From positions 69,348,639-69,412,638 of the forward strand of contig CM060196.1 in assembly GCA_030549335.1 (NCBI GenBank): a stretch of DNA of 64,000 bases. The letters are read 5' to 3'. The position numbers were made by a program, and so were the translations under genes. The notes beneath the pieces were generated by a model. The model was not told where the DNA came from and searched no databases. It worked only from the letters and a program-made list of their open reading frames with translations. Positions 36,111 to 48,128 of this stretch are shown here, in pieces. The first letter of the stretch is position 1; every line of letters starts with the position of its first letter. The stretch comes from Pontederia crassipes (lineage: Eukaryota > Streptophyta > Magnoliopsida > Commelinales > Pontederiaceae).

Positions 36111-37378
36111 GTGAATTGGTGTTAATTCGAAAATATCGATTTTATGAAAATCATCGCGAAAGTACAAAATCGATTCTTTAAAACCTTTTAAAATATAGCA
36201 ATTCAGATCATAAGCATAATATGAACGGTGATAGAGAGAGAAGATTAAACGTAAAGACATAGTGGTTGTTGACGAGGTTCGGTCACACTTTGGCCTATGT
36301 CCTCGCTCCGACTTCTCGACCTCGAGATCGTCGGAGATTTCACTAATCCCTTCCTTTATTCCAAATGAGGAAATGAAGAAAGCCCTTTACACCACCACTT
36401 TTTCTCCGTTTTGAGAGGCAAGACAACCTTTCCTCCTAAGAAGCTAATATATTTCTCTTGTTCAAGAGGTAAAATTTTGAACCTCTTTTACACAGGAGCT
36501 CTCTCAGTTTTTTTTTTAACAAAAGTGTTTTTCTCTTTTACAATTCTATGCTCACAAAAAGAGGAGAGAGAATGAAGAGAAAGCTATAAAAAGAAAACTT
36601 CAAGAAATTATCCCTCTTTGATAACTTGAAGTTTTTTTTTTCAATGAGTAAATGAGTACATTTGCCTCTGACTTTGACACTCCTTTTATAGCTTTCAGTA
36701 TGTGAAAAATTCGTCAGAAATTATTTCACAAATTTCTCCTTCAAATTTGACTGCTACTGTTCATTTGACTCGAAGGCCGATCGACCACACTTTTGGACCA
36801 ATCGACCGGTCTATATGATCGTTGCGCTATTTTTCTAACTTCTGCGCTTGGTCGGTCGATCGAACTGTCGACCGGTATTGTCTTGGATCGATCGACCAAC
36901 GTATTCATTTGGTCGACCGGTATTGTCGATCAGCCTTCTTTGCGTTGACCGACAGGTTGACCGACCTGCACTATTGTGATCATAATTTTTGCACAATTAT
37001 TCAAATTAGAAGATCTTGAAGTCTATGAAAAGCTAACAGAATTCTCTATAACTTTCATGTTGCACATTCATTCAAAACTAATGAAATTAGTGATAATTAT
37101 TTAATCAAAGTGTAGTGCATAAAATTATCTATTTTTCTTTAAACTTTTTTAGTATTTCAACTTTAATCTTTCGAAATTTATTTTATCAAAATATAATTTT
37201 ATATGTCATTAAAATTTTGACCCAACAACTTTGAAATCAATTTTTAACCTCGTTGGCCTAGTTTAATATGAGAATTTTCTAAGAGTCTTATTCGTGATTT
37301 TATCCAAACACTATTTTTTAGATTTTGTGAATCTCACTTATAATGATGACAAAAGTTGATGATTATAAATTCTTAGGG
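36111..37378 (-). repeat. Copia/SIRE-like LTR, copy 2
   Basis: This is the second copy of the 34793-36072 repeat, in the same orientation. It is aligned from gtgaattggtgttaattcga to gattataaattcttaggg, with scattered substitutions and small indels. Both copies keep the same GTCGACCGGT cluster (36780-36965 here). No internal retrotransposon region lies between the copies. Confidence 0.5.
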
Positions 37379-38468
37379 TATGAGAAAAACTAAAAAATGA
37401 GATCACGATAGAACTAAAAAAATTTCTTCTGAAACGTGCATCCAAACAAGGCCATTGAGAATAATCACATTCTTGGAATTTGAAAATCTCAATTTTTATC
37501 ATTATTACATGTGAAACCCACAATATTAAAAAAAAGTGTCTGAATGAAAATGGATGAAATGATGAGAATAAAACTATTGTTAGTATCAAACGAAATTTAA
37601 ATATTCTAAAGGTAATATGGGAGTTTCACACAAATTATTCTGGTGCTATTCTTGCTATTATCGCTATTAACAAAAACTTAGATGTTCTTATTTTTTCTAC
37701 TTAAGTGAGCCAAGTTTAATAACAAGAGTTGATAACCTAGTTTTAAAAGTGTTTGAATGCAACTACAAGAAGAAACTCTTAGTTCCTTATCGTGTCCAAT
37801 CAAATTTTAGAAAAACATTCAAAATGGATCAGATGCTCTTGAATAAAAGCAATCATCGGCATCATCAGTTTTTTCAGAAAAAAATATCAATCACTCTGAA
37901 CGCAACTGATATTTTTAAGCTTTAAATAAATAATAATAATAATATTATTATTAGAATAAGATAGTCATACAATATAAAAATCATGTAACACAATAAATAC
38001 TGTAGACAAGTACTAAAAATGGTCCATGGGCTAAAACATTTGAATTGAACTGAAGACAAATAAAATAAATTAATGTCTCTCTTTATATTCTTTTTTTTTC
38101 CTAGTTGAAAAAGATGAATTGGGCCAAGAAAAAGAAATCAGAATTGTGGCGCAAGTAGCAGATGCTTTTGTCTTCTTGTACTCCTCTCCGAGATGGCAGG
38201 ATAACAAAAGGCTGGAGAAGAGAAGAGAGAACATATCCACTTCACATACTTCCCCTTCGATGGGAGCGCCAGCCATTCACCGCCCTATCCACCTCGCTCT
38301 CACCAGTTGCGCCACTCGATCGAACGAGTGGCGTGCGTCTCGCCCCCCGTCGTCCTGATAACAACATACAAAGCGATGGAGAAGGGGAGAAAACGGGGAA
38401 AAAAAAGAAGAAGAAAGGGGGAGTTCTGAGTAGGGAAGCAAAGCGTATCCAGCGTTGAGCCAGAGCTC
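37379..38468. other. Upstream flank of the CURT1 gene
   Basis: AT-rich to about 38100, then more mixed sequence (38260-38468) next to the start codon. The latter part is presumably promoter and 5' UTR. No gene was recognised, and open frames over 38119-38597 overlap the GC-rich first exon without protein resemblance. Confidence 0.4.
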
Positions 38469-40714
38469 ATGGCATCGACCACCACTAGCGCCACCTGCGG
38501 CATCGCCTCCCCGGCTCTGCTCGACGGGAAGACCGCCGCCCGCCTCCAGCCGGCGCCGCAATCCGTCGGCCTGCCGCCGCTGGCGTCTTCCCCGCAAGTC
38601 GCGTCCCCGAGCCGCCCGCAGGTCAGGGAGACGTGGAAGACTGCTTCCTACTGTAAGTTTCTAGTTGTGGTCTACTTCTGTCTTTTGTCCCCTCGTTGTG
38701 ACAGAATCCTAGCTTGAAATATCGAGAGCGAGATCCGTCTCCACGATGAGTTAACCTGGTTGCCAATAAGATGCTTGTGACAATGCATATACGATTGGAA
38801 ATTCAATACTTGTCAACGTCTTGGCATTTCCACGACCGAATTTATATAAAATTGAACTTGTCATGTCAGATATACGCACTCTTTTACGAAAAGCTCGAGA
38901 ACATATGGAATGAATTTGAGCTCTTCCTTTTGTTTTAGGCCGTAGAATAGCACGCAATGTCATTGCCATGGCTGCCGGAGATGTGCCGCTTGAGGTTGCA
39001 ACTGACGTTCCTGACGTTGTGAAGACTATCCAAGAGGCGGTATTTGATCTATTTAATCTTTCTTGATTAGGAAATTAATTTGGTATAAATATCTTATATA
39101 CGGTACCGAGTTTAAATTCATTTGTCATCGATAGTGGGACAAAGTCGAAGATAAATACGCAGTGGCTGCCCTTGGAGTCTCTGGATTTGTTGGGTTATGG
39201 GTTACAGGCGGCGGGCTCTCGGTAAGTACACTTGCATTGGAACCAACCTTGGAATGTTTTGAGTTCCACACTTTTGCAAAATATTGCTTCTCTGTTCAAG
39301 TTCTCGCCTGATTCTCTTGGTCATATTTTCATTTTCATTTCGGTTTATGAATGCAGGCAATTGATAGACTTCCTATAATTCCCGGACTTCTTGAAATTGT
39401 GGGCATTGGTTATACGGGGGTAAAGTCCTTTTTTTTCCTTTATTATTTTCCTTACTTGAATTAAATATTGTCCACTCAGTGAAAAGAAGGTATTTGTATG
39501 TAATCTTCCCGACCATATAATTCAGTCATGAATGGGAATGATGCTTATCACTAGAGAAAAATGCAAGTGTAAACCTATAAAGGATTTATGCAACTAGATT
39601 AACTGTTGGATTATAATTTGATGGTGGGTTTTAATCTAAAAAGTTAAAGTAACTTTGTGGCTGATGTTATGATTACATCTCCTAATAACTCAAATGGTCA
39701 GATCTTCATCCCACGATGAATTGACATATATAAACTTCTTTTTGAGTATACCTCCATATATCCTGTATTTCTATGTGTGCATAATATATAAACAATTTGT
39801 ATGTGCATACTATCATCATTGCTGACAATTGTATGGACACTGTAAGGTCATATATTGGTGGCAAAACTTTTTTCTAATGCATATTATCATTCTATTACTA
39901 TGGTCAATGAGGGTCTAACGATTCTGCTGATGTTAGAAGTTAATGGTCTAATTCCAATGTTACTCAAGGATAAAGAATATGCATTTATATTCTTTATATC
40001 CAGTTCAAAATGCTCCCACTGATATCTTTTACCTCGTGGCCGGTGCGTGGGCCATCTGGCTACAACGCAACCGAGTTATTTTTTGTGAGGAGATATTGCA
40101 TATTGACAGCATTGTATGCCATAACTCTTTTCTTATTCGGGAGTGGGGTTTTGTGTACTGGCAGTACACTTCCTATTTTTTGCTGCTCTCGCTTTGAGAA
40201 CTTACACTTGTACATTTTTTTTATCATAGTGATATATATATCATATATATGGATGACACCCTAACTTGGTGCTCATCCTTTTTCCCTTAAAAAAAATGCT
40301 CCCACTTATCTGTTTTACCTGGTTTGCAGCACATCGTGTTGATTCATTTATATCCCTGCGTTAAATTTTACATCATCTTTTAGGAATTATAATATTCTTT
40401 CACGATCATTCATCTCTAACTTATTTTGCATTATATCTTACAGTGGTTTGCATACCGTAACCTGGTCTTCAAACCTGACAGGTAAACTTGAACTGTTGTC
40501 TGTTAACAATTAATTAGTTCAACTGTTAGATAATGACGTTATGATAATTTGATCAGTTCAGCTTGGTTTAAAGTTGTACTAGTGTAGAACACTATCTGCT
40601 TGGTTATGTGGAGTGTTGTTTGCTAGCTTCTGCTTTCTTTTATATCATTTCAGGGAAGCCTTGATAGCAAAAATAAAGAGCACCTACAATGATATCATCG
40701 GTAGTAGCAGCTAA
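38469..40714 (+). CDS. CURT1B: CURT1-type thylakoid membrane curvature protein, chloroplastic
   Basis: Six exons: 38469-38652, 38939-39039, 39135-39221, 39357-39419, 40444-40481 and 40654-40714. All have GT-AG junctions in phase, giving 177 residues. The start ATG opens an Ala/Ser/Thr-rich chloroplast transit peptide with many Ala and Pro (about 1-65). The mature part has an amphipathic helix with WDKVEDKYAV (96-105). A first membrane helix follows (ALGVSGFVGLW region, about 105-120), then the conserved LPIIPGLLEIVGIGYTGWF turn and second helix (129-147). It ends in YRNLVFKPDREALIAKIKSTYNDIIG. CURT1 proteins oligomerise at grana margins and bend thylakoid membranes. The length matches the family (about 150-175). 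Paralogue assignment to the B type (formerly PSI-P/TMP14) is by the overall pattern and is less sure than the family. Intron 4 carries a LINE stump. Confidence 0.92.
40021..40292 (+). mobile_element. 5'-truncated LINE in CURT1 intron 4
   Basis: A 272-bp insertion ends in a short A-run and is flanked by a perfect 14-bp target duplication, aaaatgctcccact (40007-40020 and 40293-40306). One frame reads AWAIWLQRNRVIFCEE, the WxIWxxRNxxxF block found near the C-terminus of plant L1-type reverse transcriptase proteins. The 3' UTR and tail follow. It is a severely truncated L1-type copy in sense with the host gene. Confidence 0.85.
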
Positions 40715-43700
40715 CTAGACATTTGGATATGATCATACGGAGGCACGACAAATTGCTCAGAGAGATTGAACTCCGTGTATTTGATGATGAGCTGGTTCTG
40801 AAGAAAGCATATATTTGTAATCTTCCATGTATTTTAAAAAAAGTCAATGCATTAAGGTTCTAACCTCAGTCCATGTAAGGTAACCTGTTATATAAATATA
40901 TTGCAATCTTGCTGTCTTCTTAAATTCTTCTTTTGTTTCAGTGGCTTGAATTCTTCTTGGAAAATTGAGATATTTTATGTTTCACTTCAGCATCTGATAA
41001 TTACGGCTTGTTTAGTGACGAAGTGATAATACATATAATATATGCTCTCCATTTTTTATGCAACATTTTTCTACCACTGCAGTATGAAAGGGTTCATTGG
41101 AAGATCAAATAAGTACTGCTGCTAATGAACCTGTAGATGAGTGCAGGGCAATCGTCTTGGTTCTTTATACACTTAGTTGCCTCATAGTTCCTACCTAAGT
41201 CAAAAGCAGCTGCTAAAAACAGAGGTTTCTCATCCACATTTCCTTTTATTAATTCAGGTATATCTAATCCTAAAGAATGTAACCTAGATGGTGCACCAAA
41301 ACACGAGCCATTGGAAATAGTGACTTTTTTGTGGTGCTAATAAGATGTTTAAGGTAGATTTGATGTAATGGATGAAATATCGTGTCGATAGAACATTGAA
41401 GCCAACTTTAAAAAGAAAAAAAAAGAAAAAAAGTGTTGATATAATAGAAAGAGCTTGTAATAAAATCACATTCAACTCGACTTAAAAAATAAAATATTTC
41501 ACTTCCATCCTCACTTGTGAAACATCTTTTATCATGGTGTGTTAACGAGCAACTTGCTCTATCAAAAAAGGCTTGGAAACCAATAGAACTACTTTTAACT
41601 GAAAATAGGATTATTCTTTTCTGACGCAATTTTATATAGTGGTTGTCTTGTGGGCTTTACAAGAAATGTAGATGATGATGGAGCTCGAACCCATTGACCC
41701 AAAGCATGACATGAATTGATTTTCTTATGATAATGAGATAATATTCCTTGAAGATAAAACTATCAAGTTTCCTTCTTTGCGAGACATAACAACGTAGCAG
41801 ACAATTCTAATCAGTTTATCAAGAATTATTTACTTGATATGTACCCATCAAAATTGTTGACAAAGTTTTATTTATTTGCCAAAAAAAGAAAACGACTACT
41901 TCATTAGTTATTTGGCAAAAAAAAAAAAAAGACAAGGTGACTGAATTTATATTTTAAAAAGACTATAGGCTTCTTAGCTCCGGTTAATTGCTTGCATTGT
42001 TAGTAATCCTTGTGATATTTAAAACTCCAATGGTCCTTCTATATCCAATCCTCTATCATGATGACTAATGACCAGCATAATGTGCTTGTTAAATATATTT
42101 ATATATAGTCATTTGTACGTTAGGTCTATGATAGCACAATGGACATTAGTTAATCTTAATGATTAATTAGCAGCGAACATTTTACATGATTTAATCCTTG
42201 TTATCACTCAAGTTGTCGTGAGGACAAGTTTTGTTCATCAACTTCTCTTTAGTCACGTGTCCAATCACATGCACCCAATCGCATATTTTTCCCATTAAAA
42301 GTGATTACGGAGGTGCCAACAGTTGAATGACATGGATGGATGGATAGATATGCCCATTGTAGGCTCATGATAAATTTATTCACCATATAGTGATATAGAA
42401 CTTAAATATTTCTCTGAGTCTGATGTCATTTATAGTTGTTTCCTGATTTCAAATTAGATTATTTAGAGACTAAATATTATTAAAATAAAAAATATTAAAG
42501 AAAGAATGTTATGTTTGGAGTCTAGTCTTTAAGTCAAATTACTAGATATGGTATAAATCATAGCATAATTTAAATGCTAAACATGAGGCATATGAGCATA
42601 TATTATGCTTGATGTTTACGCAACTATATACCTAAATATATAAGTATTTCTATGCACGGTACATATGCATGCATGCTCTTAGTTATTCAACTTAATTATA
42701 TATGGTTTTCCGTTTTCATGACATGTATCTGCTTAATTACAATTTCAGATAAGTAATTTAAGAATCGCAGCTACGCACTTATTCTTCGTTTATTCTGTTC
42801 TTGTCGTCACTCGTGACAGGCCCAACAAGAAGAATAAGTTCTAGTCTTTTCTGATTAATTGGCACTAAGACAAGTTTCTATGATATTACACCCATTTGCA
42901 TTCGAATAAAAGGAATTTTATATATGGCTAAGTTTTTCTTTTAAGTTGGCAATGTGATCAATTGACCAAGTTTTCATGTAGAAATTTAAACGTAAATGAG
43001 AACATGGTTAATACGCGAAGGTCCAAAAATTTGAAGTTTCAAGCTTGCTATTTTTGCTCATTTGAGATATAATTAATTTATCATTTAATTTAATTAACGT
43101 GACATATATTTTTCATGTAGAACATGTGTTAAATAATCTTACGTGTGTATATGTGTATATATATATACACATATTATCTTCCGTTAGTTATAGCCTATCT
43201 ATAATCTATATCCGATCTTTTGTTGCTTATAATTTTTTTCAGAAGACTATTTTTTTCTTTTTCTTTTTTATTTTTGGTGATGTAATCGAGTTATTTCACT
43301 GTTAGAGTGTCAAATGTAAGTGGCATGGAATCAGATCCTAGTGGGAATAAACAAACCCGAAAAAAAAGAAGTAGCATCATGTGCTCATAAATCATTCATT
43401 GTATCTTGATTTGTAAAATTTTGGTAGTCTATCAAACACAAATTTAGTGGAATAAGACTTTGTTGTTGTTGTCGAACACAAATCAAGTACTTCAACACAT
43501 TCCACAATTAAAATAGATACTGACATATACAATTTTTTTTCTATTGAGTTATATATGCTGCTGGCTATTGGATCCTTTTCTTTTCTTTCATGTTCTAAAC
43601 TTTTGAACCAAGTCCACTAAAATGAAATATTTGGTTCATCTCTTAAGTCTCTCACTCTCTTGTGGATTGCTAAAAGAAAGTATATTGTTTATATACTATG

Positions 43701-43801
43701 TGTCATCTCATCTCATCAGTCTCTCTATTTGGTTCATCTATTACTTGCAATGATACCATGTGAACTGAACACCTACTCAAAAAACTTAATCTTTCAGTGT
43801 G
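40715..43801. other. Intergenic DNA downstream of CURT1
   Basis: AT-rich spacer with no recognised gene. Short frames at 41284-41475, 41408-41629 and 43099-43305 are low-complexity. A 28-bp SINE stump lies at 43444-43471. The first 300 or so bases after 40714 should include the CURT1 3' UTR. Confidence 0.45.
43444..43471 (+). mobile_element. Minimal SINE stump
   Basis: Only ttagtggaataagacttt plus (gtt)n, the very 3' end of the Au-like SINE, is present. It is flanked by tcaaacacaaat (43432-43443) and tcgaacacaaat (43472-43483), matching at 11 of 12 positions. It is read as an extremely 5'-truncated insertion. Confidence 0.65.
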
Positions 43802-44447
43802 TGTCACGGGGCATTTTTTCGTGACATAAAGTGTGAAGTCTCGCGGCACCAGTGTCGCTCAATTTATAGTCCTCGGCCGCTCAGTGCCGAAAATATAGAA
43901 CACATGTAGCGGCCTCACACTGCGTAATATTGCGGAGTACCAAGTTATCCATCCTTAGGGTATTTATCTTGTAAAGCCGTCCTTATGAATGACCAAGTAG
44001 ATGACGTTCCCGTAAGGCACGTCTTTTGCATCTTCAATATGTAATAAGACTATTATACCTACGGTACACTAGGAGGAGTTCACTAGTGCCTTCCGAGGCC
44101 CAATTATATGTTATGTTTCATCATATTTAATACAAGTAAGCTTTCCTTTAATTTTAGTGTCATGGCCTTGAGCGTGAAATGGCAACCCACATCGGTGTCC
44201 CTTCGTGATGTCCCGTGGTCCCTTCGTCACTCCTTCGAACTTCAAGCGCAAACGCGCTAATGCCACGATCTCGTGACAAGTAGTCCAACACTCTAGTCAT
44301 GTCCGTGATTGAATGCTTATAAGAGCGACTCTCGACATAGTCGTCTCGATCATAAAACTTCCGCTGCAAACTCAAAACATGCTTGGTTATGTGCCTATCC
44401 GTCTAGTCGCCGCATGTGGTCTAGTGTTCGAGAATGACCCCGTGACA
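43802..44447 (+). repeat. 5' LTR of the 43.8-48.1 kb element
   Basis: The 646-bp LTR aligns along its length with 47461-48128, with scattered substitutions. The right LTR has about 22 extra bases near 47909-47935. The divergence indicates an insertion that is not recent. Confidence 0.88.
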
Positions 44448-44449
44448 AG

Positions 44450-44462
44450 TGGTATTAGAGCC
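44450..44462 (+). other. Primer-binding site (tRNA-Met type)
   Basis: TGGTATTAGAGCC lies two bases after the 5' LTR. It matches the usual TGGTATCAGAGC with one C-to-T change. Confidence 0.85.
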
Positions 44463-47448
44463 AGGTTCTTCCTGCTCGGATTACCCAGCGACGATGACTC
44501 GCTTGTATCGTCGCAATGTGCCATGGCGTAGGAAATGTGCTTCCGCTCAAATACTCCATCATGCCCAGGTGCAGTGGTACCATGATCTTTGATCGTGGAC
44601 GCCAACGAGGAATGCTGGCAAGCTTCCTCGCCGCACGCCCAGTCGTGCCCCGCAGCATGTTCCTCATACACCCATGTCGTGTCAAGGAATGTCCGTCATG
44701 CATCATGATGGCGGACTGGTCACCCCGCCTAACCGGGACGGTCATGCGTCGCTCACTCGAGTAGATCAACCACCCAGGTATACAGTCGACAATCTTGAAG
44801 TGTTGCGTTGCGTCAAAGAGTGGCCATATGCTCCGCATGATGGTTTTGCGCTACCCATACCAAGGTGTCGCTTACACGAGCGTCGTGTAACTCGGAGGAC
44901 CCGTGTCACATTCAGGGACTATCGGTCATGCACTATCGTGACGGCCTGATGCTGCTCGGTATTTTGTGACGTCGCATCGCATGCCCAGTCATGCAACGTG
45001 AAGTGCACAACCGCTTCACGGGAGAAGTTTGCTCAAGTTTAAGCATCAAGGTTCATGATCCCTTTCGGCGAAGGATTATCATTCCTATCGGCTAAAGAGC
45101 AATAATCACAAGCATCTTGTCGTGCCGCAGTCACGCCACGATGACTTTCAAGGATGGAGCAAAGCATTGATTACTTGCAAACACTCGCGGACGAGCTGTC
45201 AGCCTTGCCTGTCTCGTTAAGTGTCGCCCCGCAAGCGGCGCGATGTCATCCATCAAGAGTTGGGACGAATCTGCTACATGCCAACGCAAATCGACGCCTC
45301 TATTCAGCGACCAATTTGGCAAATGGTCTGAGCGTCGAGCATTGGCGAGCATTGGCGAACATTGGCATGCTGCTGTCAAGCGTTCCGCTGCCAACCGAAG
45401 GAAGGAGTGCCCTTTCCTCTCGGACAATACCTCGAGCAATCGAAGCGGCCTCCAATGATTGCAATCCAAATATTTCGAAGGACACAACTGGCGATGTCGT
45501 CCCTTCGAATAGAGATGGAGGTAATGTTGGGAGCTCATGCCACGAGTTCACCAACCGCAATCCGCTTACCCAAGCGGAGCATCTTCACGAATATTCCCAT
45601 GGTTCGTGAAAGATCCGGAATGGCTATTCTTTCACAAGGATCAGTCGTCCGATGGACAAGTATGTCAAAGGCGCATGATCCCCGCCGACAAGCGCAATGA
45701 CATTACTTTGTCCAAATTCCGGATGGATGAGCATCTAAGGTGCATCCTCTTCGTGAACGAGCACAACGATCTCGCCCCGTCCATACCCCAAAGGTGTTGC
45801 CTAAGCTTCAAAGGAGGTCCTAGGATCGGAAGAAGGCATATCCCAAGAACCCTGCAAGATGTGGCAAACTCAGGATGACGTTGCCATCACGACAATGTGG
45901 AATGTGGCAAACATGCATCCCATTGAAACATGGGACAGAGGAAGTGACAACTCATCAATTATGCAAGCCCTGACAAGTTGGGACTGGAGGTCAAGATCGC
46001 TTTGTTCAGCATCGGCCAGATGGGCATGTTGAAGGAGGAAGTGAAATGAATCACCGAGCTCCGCCTACAGTGTTCACATGATGATGAAGACCCAATGTTG
46101 GTGCTCTTCAAGCAGAGGGGTTAGAAGCTTTGGACTAGGAGGAAGTTGGAACGACAGGATCGCCCAACCTTTGCTCACTAGTCGTTGCTGCCAAGTCAAT
46201 CGTGACAAGTGCCATACCACCAAAGCCCTTGGGCAAGGGTAATGGTGGGAGAGAGAAGCTCAAGTCGCAAGGAGGAAGCTACTTATACCAAAGACAAAGA
46301 TCGCCTATCGAAGTAGGAGAATCGAGTCGAACCACAGGCACATGTGGGGAGACTCCCGTCGTCGCTCACTATAGCGACTGGGAGTGGACAAGGTGCAGAA
46401 TGTTATATCAAAGAACCTTGCTCCATCTCAAACCGTCGAGATATCCCATGTCCACCAAGGGGAAGGTGGAGCTACTCTCAATACTCGACGGACGAAGGAC
46501 TCAACGTTGCAGCCATCTGCAACTTGGAGATAGTGAGTTAAACCACAAGGGAATGTGGGGAGACTCTCGTCGCCCACTATGGCGACTTTGAATGGACAAT
46601 GCATGGATTGATATATCAAAGAACATTGTCCCACCTCAAGACTATCGAAACATCAGGTGATCACTAAGGAGGAGGTGGTCCTGCGCTTTTCGTTCGGTAG
46701 AAGTATGAAAGACTCTACGTGGCAACAATTTGCAACATAGAGATGTTGAGTCAAGTCCATAAAGAGACCTGAAACGTCCCGAAGCATTCGTGGAAAGACT
46801 CTTGTCGCTCATCATAGCGACCCAAGGCACCCGAAGCAGACAAGCGGCAAGCGTTGACATCGGAGAGCTTGTGCTGTTTCAAGCCGTCGAAATTCAAAAA
46901 CGATCATCGAGGGTGAGGTGATCCCGTACTTCGCATTTGACAAAAGGGAGATCTTATGCTGCAGTCATTCGCAACATGAAGGGATCGAGTCAAGTCATGC
47001 AGGTCGAATGACGAGACTCTTCATCGTGTTCTACACGATCCTGAGACAACTCTTTTACGCGCTATTTCTGAAGGCATACAAGAGTTATTTCAATCCCCAA
47101 AGAAGTCAAACCACACAAGTTGACGCTGCGCAAGTCTAAGAGAAGTGAAGCCAACAGAAACTTGATGGACGGATAGTTGCTTGATGAAGTCAGACCACAC
47201 ATGGCGGACTCCACTGGTGTTGCACAAGTGATGACCCCGGATCGGACGAAGGATCAACAAGCGAAGCAGGCCTGAGGGAGGAGTCCTCAGCGAGACCCCA
47301 AGGAGCGGACGTTCCTGGCATTGCGTGATGCTGGTGAAGTAGAAGTCAAGGCAAAGAAGACAGAATTGAACGAGACAAGCGAAGTCAAGACTGAAAACGA
47401 AGGCCCCGAGAAAGTCCGGACAACGACGTCGGGGGCGTCGCCGACGTT
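44463..47448 (+). pseudogene. Internal region with decayed gag
   Basis: Several overlapping frames of 70-150 codons exist on both strands (for example 45154-45609 and 45537-45878), but no complete retroviral domain is seen. The only recognisable protein similarity is the gag tail near 46140-46290. The second half (about 46340-47000) consists of a diverged tandem repeat, annotated separately. Confidence 0.5.
46340..46995 (+). repeat. Three-unit diverged tandem repeat inside the LTR element
   Basis: A unit of about 205-235 bases recurs three times. Its start is marked by gtggggagactcccgtcg (46349), gtggggagactctcgtcg (46554) and gtggaaagactcttgtcg (46789), each followed by a c(t)cactatagcgac-like word. 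Its end is marked by gcagccatctgcaacttgga, gcaacaatttgcaacataga and gcagtcattcgcaacatgaa. The function is unknown. Confidence 0.7.
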
Positions 47449-47450
47449 GG

Positions 47451-47460
47451 TGGGGGAGAA
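47451..47460 (+). other. Polypurine tract
   Basis: tgggggagaa abuts the first base of the 3' LTR, as expected for plus-strand priming. Confidence 0.8.
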
Positions 47461-48128
47461 TGTCACGGGACATTTTTCCGTGACACGAAGCGTGAAGCCT
47501 CGCGGCACCAGTGCCGCTCAACTTATAGCCCTCGATCGCTCAGTGTCGAAAACATGGAACACATGCAATCGCCCCGCACTGCGTAATATTGCGGAGTATC
47601 AAGTTATCCGCCTTTAGGGCATTTATCTTGTAAGACTGTCCTTATGAATGGCCAAGTAGGTGACGTTCCCGTAGGGCACGTCTTTTGCATCTTCAATGTG
47701 TAATAAGACTCCTATACCTACGGTACACTAGGAGGAGTTCACTAGTGTCTTCCGAAGCTCAATTGTATGTTATATTTTATCATATTTAATACAAGTAAGC
47801 TTTTCTTTAATTCTAGTGTCATGGCCTTGAGCGTGGGGTGGCAACCCACATCGGTGTCCTATCGTGGCGTCCCGTGGTCCCTTCGTCGCCCCTTCGGACT
47901 TTAAGCGCCCAAGCGCCTGCATTAGTGTCGCAACGCGCTAATGCCACGGTCTCGTGACGAGTAGTCCAACACTCTAGTCTTGTCCGTGATTGAATGCCTA
48001 TAAGAGCGACTCTCAGTATAGTCGTCTCGATCATAAAACTTTCGCTACAAACTCAGAATAGGCTTGGCTAGGTGCTTATCCGTCTAGTCGCTGCACGTGG
48101 TCTAGTGTCCGAGAATGACCCCGTGACA
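47461..48128 (+). repeat. 3' LTR of the 43.8-48.1 kb element
   Basis: A 668-bp partner of 43802-44447, starting TGTCACGGGA and ending CCCCGTGACA. Confidence 0.88.

Larger units (their letters stand above)
43802..48128 (+). mobile_element. Non-autonomous LTR retrotransposon (Gypsy-like gag remnant)
   Basis: Two LTRs (43802-44447 and 47461-48128) bracket an internal region of about 3.0 kb. Each LTR begins TGTCACGGG and ends CCCCGTGACA, a 10-bp terminal inverted repeat. A tRNA-Met-type primer-binding site follows the left LTR and a purine tract precedes the right one. The interior has no reverse transcriptase or integrase. Near 46190-46290 a frame reads SAIPPKPLGKGNGGREKLKSQGG, like the C-terminal part of Gypsy gag. 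It is best described as a LARD/TR-GAG-like element. The 5-bp flanks (gtgtg, cgtgc) do not match, so the target duplication has decayed or the ends have recombined. Confidence 0.8.

Noticed and set aside
44387-44949. Open frames crossing the primer-binding site and leader of the 43.8-48.1 kb element
   Set aside because: They overlap LTR and leader on both strands and match no protein.
45154-45878. Overlapping open frames of 113-151 codons inside the non-autonomous LTR element
   Set aside because: Frames exist on both strands in moderately GC-rich sequence. None shows a retroviral or host domain, apart from the short gag-like tail downstream.
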